This document shows, piece by piece, positions 56,546 to 64,000 of a stretch of 64,000 nucleotides of DNA. This stretch comes from Stentor roeselii (Eukaryota > Ciliophora > Heterotrichea > Heterotrichida > Stentoridae), in NCBI GenBank assembly GCA_006503475.1, contig RSEH01000154.1:1-64000 (forward strand), given 5' to 3'. Each line of letters opens with the position of its first letter. The first letter of the stretch is position 1. The notes beneath the pieces were generated by a model, which worked only from the letters and a program-made list of their open reading frames with translations, was not told the origin of the DNA and made no database searches. Both the position numbers and the translations under genes were made by a program.

Positions 56546-57310
56546 CTATTCTATCTGGAAGTACCCTTCAGGCCAATGAATTCCATCAAAACTAAGTTCA
56601 AAAAATCTGGGCAAGAAAGCCTTTCCCAAACTTCGAGTTCCAAAAACAATTTCAAGATTTGCCCTCCAGTCCAAATGAATGACTTTAACCCGATTTTCAA
56701 GTATTTCAATAGAAGTGAGTCCTTTAACTACCAGAAACCAATGCCAAGCTGCGAACCCTGAAAAGATAACAGCGAAAACTGAGAACATGAAAAAAGTGAG
56801 TTTAAAAATCGAGTCATTTGACAAGTCATCGTAAAAGGCAAGACTTGAAATGAAGAAAGTTAAGCAACCAAGCCAGCAAAAAGTGATGAAAAGGACGAAA
56901 TAACTGTGATTTTTTAAACCTACACAGGTGTTTATCCATGGGCAGTGATGGTCCATCTTCAAAACACATCTTCCGCAGATTGAACAGTGATGGGATCGAT
57001 GAGCTTTACTGATTCCACATTTGGAACATGATGGAAGACCTTCTGTCATTGATGTGAAACCAGGACCTGTTGTTATTGACTTGTAGTAGTTGAAAATTAG
57101 GTTTAGAACTGAGAAGAGGAATAGGCTCAGAAGAAGCAAAGAGGTCGGAATTGATGAATTGTAGAGGAATGGAAATACTTTAAAGATGTAGCTGTAGGTT
57201 CCGCAAAGGATTAGCAGACTTGCGCAGAGGATTAACAGTGGACCTAGAATGCTCATGAAAAGTTTTTCACCGGAATCTTGGATTTGGACTTCTGTATCGA
57301 AATGGTTCAT
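56546..57310 (-). CDS. DHHC S-acyltransferase (ZDHHC16-like)
   Basis: 254 residues with four membrane spans, two on each side of the catalytic domain. The Cys-rich DHHC domain near 95-140 reads [32 protein letters not shown] and [12 protein letters not shown]. After span four come the conserved LTSIEIL (TTxE-like) and NLEIVFG (PaCCT-like) motifs. All are features of active DHHC enzymes, which first autoacylate on the DHHC Cys and then transfer palmitate to Cys of substrate proteins. It lacks the ankyrins of the other DHHC gene at 4261-5829, so the two would use different substrates. It stops 54 nt before the multipass RING gene. Confidence 0.93.
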   Translation of the reverse strand: MNHFDTEVQIQDSGEKLFMSILGPLLILCASLLILCGTYSYIFKVFPFLYNSSIPTSLLLLSLFLFSVLNLIFNYYKSITTGPGFTSMTEGLPSCSKCGISKAHRSHHCSICGRCVLKMDHHCPWINTCVGLKNHSYFVLFITFCWLGCLTFFISSLAFYDDLSNDSIFKLTFFMFSVFAVIFSGFAAWHWFLVVKGLTSIEILENRVKVIHLDWRANLEIVFGTRSLGKAFLPRFFELSFDGIHWPEGYFQIE

Positions 57311-58029
57311 TTTTAGGATTTTTTTAGGATTTGAGGATTTTGATGTGGATTAGAAGGTTTTGGAGGAAAGGGGATTTTTTTGATTTTTTTTTTGTGAGGA
57401 TTTTTTGGTGGGAGTTTATTAGAATGGAATTAGTTTTATGAAAAGATTAGGATTTTTTTGGAAGTGGAATAATTTGTGAAGGCTTTTTTGGATTTGATTA
57501 TAAATTGTTGGAAATTGGTTTGTTTAAATTCACTGTAAGCTTAATTTTCTTTATCTTAATCATTCATTTTGAGTATTAAAAATTATAAACTGAATTGTGA
57601 AAAAGTATCTTAATTTAAAAAACTACTTCAATACAACCTTTTTCAATACTTTTGGTGAATTAATTCTTATGAGTTAAATATCGTTAAAATGTTACTATAT
57701 TTCATGATGATTAGGCTTCATACTTTTTAGAATCTTTACTTGCTGCCTGAGGGCCTTATCTATTTGCCTTTGTTTTTATGAATAGGCCAATAATTTATAA
57801 GACAAATAATAGTGTATATTACAGCGTCGGGATAATCAAATTTAATAAAACATTTGAAGAAATCAACTCATTTAATCAAGGGTCAGTTTTTCTATTGATA
57901 TTTCAAGCATTGTTTATATATTCACTCCTTAAATTATTCTATAATTCTTCAAAGAATCATCAACGCAAGCACCACCTTTTACCAGAACTTATCATCTGAT
58001 CTAATAATATTAAACTACCTATTCTCTAA
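57311..58029. other. Intergenic stretch with G/T-rich leader of the DHHC gene
   Basis: The first 150 bp are T/G-rich on the plus strand, that is C/A-rich on the DHHC gene strand. A 73-codon AT-rich frame at 57778-57999 is not convincing. Confidence 0.45.
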
Positions 58030-59055
58030 TCACTGAACAAATGCATCATTTTCCCATACTCCTTCCGTTACTCTTCCATCACTCGAGGTCATCCTTCCAT
58101 TTCCATGTTTCTTATGATTGAGCCATCCTCCTTCATACTTGCCTCCAGCCGCAAAATAATAAACACCATGCCCACTCATTATGCCATTCTTGAAATCGCC
58201 ATCATATCTATCTCCATTAGCACAAAGCCATGTTCCCTTTCCATGTATCTGCGATTCCTTAAAGTTTCCTTTGATACTATCACCTTGAATATATTTTATG
58301 AGCCCATTCCCATGAAAATGACCATTAAAAAAGAATCCTTCATATTCATAATGTCCATTCAAAGTAATTTTTCCACACCCGCTCTTCTCACCATGTCTCC
58401 ACAAGCCTTCAAAAGTTCCAGGATTGTTATAATTGTCCTTCCATTCATAAACTCCAAAACCTGACTTAAAGCTATCCAAATATTCTCCAAAATAACGATT
58501 TCCTGCTTCAGTCACTGTGATCCCAATACCATTTTCTTTTCCTCCACCTATCATTCCAAAATATTTCCTGCCACTGTCATATAAAATCTCACCGAAGCCG
58601 TTTAATCTATCATCAAAAGTTCCAGAAAGTGTTTTGTTCCCTTCTATTTTAATCTTTGAAGAATTTTTAGGTAGTTTTATTTTTTTAAGGTAAAAAAGTG
58701 TGCGAATTGCAGAAGTAATAAAAAGTACCTCTTCACTTTCAAAGGATATGTTTAGTGCATCGATGTCATCATTCTTATAAGAATTTGTGAGACATTTTTG
58801 GAAATCTTGAGTTAAATTTTTTACGTTTTTTAGAATTTGGTTTGAAAAATTTACTAGTTTTGACATGCTTGATTGGTACTGAGTGATTAAGTTTTTCTTA
58901 TGTTCGTTTAAGTCTTGCATGTACTCAGAGACTTTAATGGGCTTTAAACCGCATTCATTTCTATGAGTTGCTTCATGGATGTGACAACCTGAATATTTAT
59001 GCTGCTGGCAAACTCCTGTTGCTGGGTTAAGGCAGCCTGAGTAAGAACAATTCAT
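58030..59055 (-). CDS. MORN-repeat protein with N-terminal B-box-like zinc motif
   Basis: 341 residues. An N-terminal Cys/His cluster (MNCSYSGCLNPATGVCQQH to CHIHEATHRNECG) resembles a degenerate B-box or other small zinc fold. A helical, coiled segment at about 45-105 leads to about eight MORN repeats over 130-340 (for example GTFDDRLNGFGEILYDSGRKY, YEGFFFNGHFHGNGLIKY, YDGDFKNGIMSGHGVYYF, YEGGWLNHKKHGNGRMTS). MORN repeats form an elongated beta-sheet used at membranes and the cytoskeleton. Zinc plus coil plus MORN suggests a cortical scaffold. The ATG follows TTATAA. Confidence 0.9.
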   Translation of the reverse strand: MNCSYSGCLNPATGVCQQHKYSGCHIHEATHRNECGLKPIKVSEYMQDLNEHKKNLITQYQSSMSKLVNFSNQILKNVKNLTQDFQKCLTNSYKNDDIDALNISFESEEVLFITSAIRTLFYLKKIKLPKNSSKIKIEGNKTLSGTFDDRLNGFGEILYDSGRKYFGMIGGGKENGIGITVTEAGNRYFGEYLDSFKSGFGVYEWKDNYNNPGTFEGLWRHGEKSGCGKITLNGHYEYEGFFFNGHFHGNGLIKYIQGDSIKGNFKESQIHGKGTWLCANGDRYDGDFKNGIMSGHGVYYFAAGGKYEGGWLNHKKHGNGRMTSSDGRVTEGVWENDAFVQ

Positions 59056-62000
59056 TTATAAGTAGCTAGATTAATCAATATGGGTGTAAATGTCTATATT
59101 TTTTTTAATTTTATCAATTTAGATTATTACTATCAGCTTAATTATCTAGGGCCAGTAGGTAATTTGAGTAAATAGTTTTATTGATTTGAGCTTTGGAATG
59201 GATTTTTTACAGCTTAAGTATCAAATATCAATTAATTATACTCTGATAAATCATAACAGTAGCTTTTCACTTGGGTAATATTAGTATTCTTGATAATTCT
59301 GATATCATTATAAGTTTTTTCCAATTCAATACTTCATTCTTCAAACTATTCTATCTATAAAAATCAAGATTTAATAAAAGGTTCTTTTCACGTTACTTCC
59401 TGGTACCCTCCTCAGCATTATCTTTCATTCACTACAGTGACGAAGTTTCAGGAATGATCTAATCGTGAACCTAAGAGAGATGAAATTTTGCTTATTATTT
59501 TATGCGCATCCTCCCTTGTAATCATCTTCACCCTCTTATTTCCTATGAATAAATTGAGAATCAGTCTTAAAGTTAGATTAAATCGAAGAATACCTGAAAA
59601 AGTGATTTTTTAACAGTTGTTCTTATTTTAGACTATTTTCAGCTATCTGTAGTGTTCTTTATTTTTTCAAGTACTTTAAGAGACTTCTGTGATACTTTAA
59701 CCTATTGTTTTGCATGAAAATAGCAAATAAGTCGCTATTAACTTGAAAATTAAGGTAGAAATAATTATGAGTTACTTGAACGTATTTCTTTACTGGATAC
59801 TTTAATACTGGAAACTTGCTGTTGGAGTTTCGAATGAAAACGCGTCATAATTGAGAAGACGTAGCGATTTTAACAAAATTGAAAGATTAGATTATTGATT
59901 AAGAGAAAATTTTAGTCTCAAGTACTTTGAAAAGGTGATTCAAGATTTAGGGTTGATAAATAATTTTATTTAGATTTAAGGGAAAAGTTTTAGATGAAAA
60001 AAGTTGAAATAATATGATCCTTAACAAAAAAAATTACTAACTTGATTATAATTTCTATATAGGTGAATAAGTATCATTAAAATTCTCATCATTAGTTCAA
60101 ACATTTCCTATAATTTATTTATTTTTAGTTAAATTCCGAGTAAATTAATTAGAAAAATTTGTGTCAAAACTCTAAAATTTTTCTAACTGGATATTTTTAC
60201 TCCTAGTGATCATTTTTGCATAATAAAATTAGCAGGACTTCATCTTTCATCTAAAAAGATCTCAGACTATTTTAATAATTCCTTTGTATCTAAAGTAGTT
60301 AGACTGTCTTGTGACTTGAACATTTAAAGATATATCAGAGTTGAACTCACGGAAGGACATGGAATATTACCAGGTAAGTGGAAGTGTGAACGACATATAC
60401 CTGCTGCTAAGACTGGAGTTCATGATCGGTTCTAGTTCGACAGTAAAAATATTTGTGCTCTGCTGATAATTCAAATACTGAATGGCTCTTGTTAGTGCCC
60501 TCAAACTTCCAGCTGGCATAATTCTGTACAGGAAAGGATCTGGTTAGGGTTGATACTTTTTATTTTGAGGGTCACTTATACTGTTGATGGAATCGAGTGG
60601 CTTGATTATAAGAATGATTTGTCTTTGGACTCAGGTTTTCAGATTCTGGATCTATTTGAGTTTCAATGTTTTTTTGATTTGAGTTTAAAGGTTTTTTTAT
60701 TGGACAACAGGATTTGAATGAGATTTAAAGCTTATCTATTGAGGATTATTTAAATATTAGAGAGATTAGTTTTAGTATGAGATAAGTTATGATTCGATTT
60801 TTATCCAATATAAATTATAAGATTGACAAAAATATCGAAATTTTTTATAAGAAATTACAAATTTTTTAATTAATTCAGAACTGAAATCATATATAAATAC
60901 TCAACCAATTTATTAAATCATGATTAAGTCTTTGAGATGAAAGGCTATATTCTATTCACTAGCTTTTATAAACAAATCAATTATTATTACTACTTAAAAG
61001 TTATATTCAATTTATTTGATTTTCTAACACAAAATATCTCCAACCCATAGTAATTTACTTATAATTCTCTAGATTAATTTTAACATCAATATCATTCATT
61101 GTAATTTAATAGTTAAAACTATGATTTGAAGACATTGAAATATCATTTCAAAAATTAATTGATCTTTTCGCATACTTGTTTCGATGTAACCATGTTTAAA
61201 TCATCGAATCATTGTATTTTCTAATAACTTTTAAAATAATGTCTACATTTTTATGGTATTCAAAAGTAGAAATTATTTAGATATTTTCAATGATTTTCTA
61301 CAAGTTTCGCTTTATATTGTATCTAACTTAAAAAAGATATATAATATATCTTATCTTTGATAAGTCTACATAATTGTCAAATATATAGAACTATATCTTT
61401 CATTTTTATTATCTTTCAATAAAATAAAAAATCCTCTGATTAAAAATAATCAAATGAATTTTCACTTTTATAACCAAAATCTGAAAGATAGACTAGAATT
61501 AACCGAATGTAAGCATAATAAAAATTCTATCAACCAAAATATTGAAAATTTATGAAAAAAATCACAAATGTTTTGTATTTAAATGTTGAAAATCGAAAAA
61601 AGTATCGATTGAAATAATTTTTCATTTCTAAATATAGCTTATGTATAATTAGAATAGTATAGATAAAATTTTTAAGGATTTTGAAATATAGGGTACAAAG
61701 ATAGAAAAAATAACATAGAAATAATCCTAGAAATTTAATAATACAGAAAGGAATCTTGGAAATTTAAATAAAGAAAGAATCCTGGAAATAATTTAAATAG
61801 AGAATGATACAAATGTTTTCAAATCAAATAATGGAGCTTTTCTGCTTTAAATTATTTAAGTGGCGACTTGGAACTTTCCATAAATTTCGAAAGCATTGAT
61901 ATATGGAGCTCTTATTAGTACTCAGGCATTAGTTTTTCCAGATCATCACTTAAATAAACCCATTTATGAAACATCAGGCATGACATGGTTCTTATCGTCT

Positions 62001-62587
62001 TTGTTTAACTTTAAACCTATTTCATGGAATTTTAAACATGTTTTTTATTGATTTAATTTACAAGGATTGAATCGGAATATTTATCAGATGTACATAATTA
62101 TTAAATCACAGAAAATTTAATATTAAGAAAGTGCAAAGAAATGTTTTCTTTTGTGTAAAAAACTGAAGATTTAAGTCAATATATATAAATTTATAAATAA
62201 TATATAAAAACTATTTCTCTCACTAAATTTCTTAATATCTTCTTTAGTAATTGATTAATTCTTGATAAATAACATTTTAGAATCGATTTATTTGTTCTTT
62301 AAATATCATTTTTTAGACAGAATATGTGACTGTCCTATTTCGATGATGCTCTTTCTAACTAAAAGATAAGCTTGACCATACTAAACGCTTTAAATGTTTT
62401 AATATTCACTGTTTATTAAAAAATAAAAATTCTAAAATTGAACTTTAGGTAATTAAAATAAATTACGCAAAATTTTATTAATTTAATCCTAAAGTAGTTA
62501 TCATTTTCAGGATTCCTTGTTTTAGGTACTTATTTCGAGTGTGTTTGATATAGTTTATTCATTATAAAATATTCTATTATAATAAAT
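59056..62587. other. 3.5-kb AT-rich stretch without a supported gene
   Basis: The longest gene-free part of the window. Two patches are richer in G+C (about 59390-59880 and 60300-60720) and show coding-like pieces in more than one frame, for instance NSRKDMEYYQVSGSVNDIYL near 60345-60400. They could be old gene remnants but are too weak to call. The rest is AT-rich single-copy DNA. Confidence 0.45.
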
Positions 62588-64000
62588 ATGATGAAAATGA
62601 TGTCAAAAAATCGATTATTCAGATGCATTTGTCAAATTAACGACATAAATTCTTCTCAAATAAGAGCTCATATAAAAATACCTAAAAATCATAGAATCAC
62701 TCTAATTAAACCTGAAAAAACCAAAAAAGAAATCAAAAATGTGCAAATTTACTTAAGAATCATATTTTTAAAGTCTTCAAATCCTCGAATACAACAAACA
62801 AACAACCAATTAATTTCAAATCTTTCAAAAAATTTACTTTCATTAATTCAAGAATTTCACAATCATTCAAACTCCCATGAATCTTTAATTTCAACTTCTA
62901 AGCCAAACCTAATCATTCCAAAAAATTCAAAGAACACCAAATTTTTAATCCAATTCTACAATCAAAATTTATTCAAAGAAACTTCAAATTTTAAATACCT
63001 CAAACACAGAACTCATCAAGGAATGAACCAATTTTTAATATCTCATATCACTGGAATAGAAAAAATTTCAATAGAAGAAAATTTGAAAGTTTTGGTCACT
63101 GGAGGCTGGGATTGAAGTATCAGAATTTTTAACCTTGAGAGTCTTTCACAAATTTCTTGCTTTTGGTTCCATGAATCATGTGTCAGATCAATCGATATAA
63201 AATCAAATCTTTGTATAACCGGTTCAGATGATTCAAAAATTTATTTGATCAATCTTAAAACAAAAAAACTTAAAACTTGCTTTAAAGGGGAACATACACA
63301 AATTTATCATTTGATGTTATCTGGGAACTCAGAGTTATTCTTGAGTGCATCTTTCGAAGGATATATCGAAATATGGTCTATTTCTCAGAAACAAATTTTA
63401 AGAGAAATGATTGCTTTTGATTCTGTTATTTTTGCAAGATTTATTCAAAATGATCAATTCTTAATATGCTCAACTTATCAAGGATATATTCAAAAGTTCT
63501 CATTTGAACACCAGCTTCCTGTAATTAAAGAACAGTTTAAAGATGATATAAGGTGCAGTAGTTTCATTGAAGAAAACAATATTTTTTAACTGGACATCAA
63601 GATGGATGCATTCAAGTTTTAAAAAATTTGAAACTCTTCAAAACTATTCAAGCCCATTTGAAAAGGGTATATTCAATAGACTACTGCTTAAAAAGTGACA
63701 AATTTGTTTCAGGGTCTTCTGATAAAACGGTAAAAGTTTGGAAGTTATCTTTGTTTTCACCTCTAAATGTACTTGATCATTTCAAACAAGAGATTTTGTG
63801 TGTAAAACTCTTGAATAATCAAATTTATTCAAGTGATTTAGGATATAGTATTCAGAAATCTAATATTTTATCACCCGAAGTGATAAAAACAAAACAAAGA
63901 GAATTTGGATGTTTTTATTTCTCGATTTCAATAAAGCGTATGTTAATTGTTTATGGAATTAAAGAAGTTTTCTTGCATAGTTTATGTTCGAACTCTGATA
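62588..64000 (+). pseudogene. WD40-repeat gene broken by a TGA and a frameshift, runs off the window
   Basis: The first 175 codons end in a WD40 unit, LVTGGWD, at TGA 63113-63115. The same frame then continues the unit (SIRIFNL) and gives further repeats: ITGSDDSKIYLINL, LSASFEGYIEIWSI, CSTYQGYIQKFSF. At a run of six T near 63580-63585 the frame shifts by one base and the repeats continue as LTGHQDGCIQVLKN and VSGSSDKTVKVWKL to the window's edge. No 15-16-nt GT-AG intron removes the TGA or restores the frame. It may be a pseudogene, or the T-run shift may be a sequencing error; the TGA is harder to explain that way. The intact WD40 gene at 37302-38627 is of similar kind. Confidence 0.8.

Noticed and set aside
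57778-57999. 73-codon plus-strand frame with a hydrophobic stretch
   Set aside because: Composition matches AT-rich non-coding DNA and there is no start context or homologue to support it.
59390-60720. Two G+C-richer patches with coding-like pieces in changing frames
   Set aside because: Pieces are short and need several frame changes; no recognisable domain. Left as a note under the intergenic entry.
1-64000. Possible transposons, viral fossils or CRISPR arrays
   Set aside because: No transposase, reverse transcriptase, integrase, capsid gene, terminal repeats or spaced repeats were recognised anywhere in the window.

Overview
This is gene-dense, AT-rich eukaryotic DNA that looks like a heterotrich ciliate of the Stentor type. 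The evidence is direct. Reading frames use all three stop codons in the standard way (TAA in the DYRK gene, TGA in the 1513-residue membrane protein, TAG at 31785). Five introns can be placed exactly, and each is only 15 nt long (4846-4860, 47420-47434, 47516-47530, 50552-50566, 56012-56026). Introns of 15-16 nt with a standard code are the known signature of Stentor. Gene content also fits a large ciliated cell: axonemal dynein light chain p28, a Tctex-type dynein light chain, EF-hand, MORN, IQ and coiled-coil proteins, two DHHC S-acyltransferases and an expanded kinase set. I saw no tRNA or rRNA gene, CRISPR, virus or transposon.

Layout. 1-6.7 kb: a small secreted protein, a 56-residue MGC-type protein, a DYRK kinase, an ankyrin-DHHC acyltransferase and dynein light chain p28. 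7.2-13.2 kb: three paralogous unusual kinases, orientation + - +, sharing an N-terminal domain I do not recognise. 13.9-14.4 kb: a RING protein fused to a full-length ubiquitin-like domain that ends in Gly-Gly. 16.2-20.7 kb: a giant multipass membrane protein. 20.7-29.3 kb: sparse, with one unknown gene, an inverted pair of MARCH-type RING-CH genes, short tandem duplications and a decayed gene. 29.5-38.6 kb: dense, with EF-hand, cis-prenyltransferase, PTEN-like, small basic proteins, EGF-RING and WD40 genes. 39.9-46.8 kb: coiled-coil genes, a small ORF, a second decayed gene, then four co-directional genes (coiled coil, basic protein, ADP-ribosylglycohydrolase, MFS transporter) only 6-21 nt apart. 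46.9-51.7 kb: Tctex light chain, ankyrin-TRF4-type nucleotidyltransferase, a possible papain-fold protein and an IQ protein. 52-59 kb: TRIM-Kelch, a patatin-like protein without its catalytic residues, a multipass RING protein, a second DHHC enzyme and a MORN protein. 59-62.6 kb: no gene. 62.6-64 kb: a WD40 gene broken by an in-frame TGA and a frameshift, running off the window.

Common themes are ubiquitin ligation (RING-UBL, two MARCH, EGF-RING, TRIM-Kelch, multipass RING), lipid modification (two DHHC enzymes, two MGC N-termini, dolichol-type prenyl synthesis) and cilium or cortex structure. Intergenic spacing is extreme: convergent stop codons with 0 nt between them, head-to-tail gaps of 6 and 9 nt, and a 44-bp divergent promoter. 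Transcripts of neighbours must therefore overlap or have almost no UTR. The most unusual individual items are the RING-ubiquitin fusion, the kinase trio, the pseudo-patatin, the PTEN-like enzyme with Asn in place of the P-loop His, and the ankyrin-TRF4 fusion.
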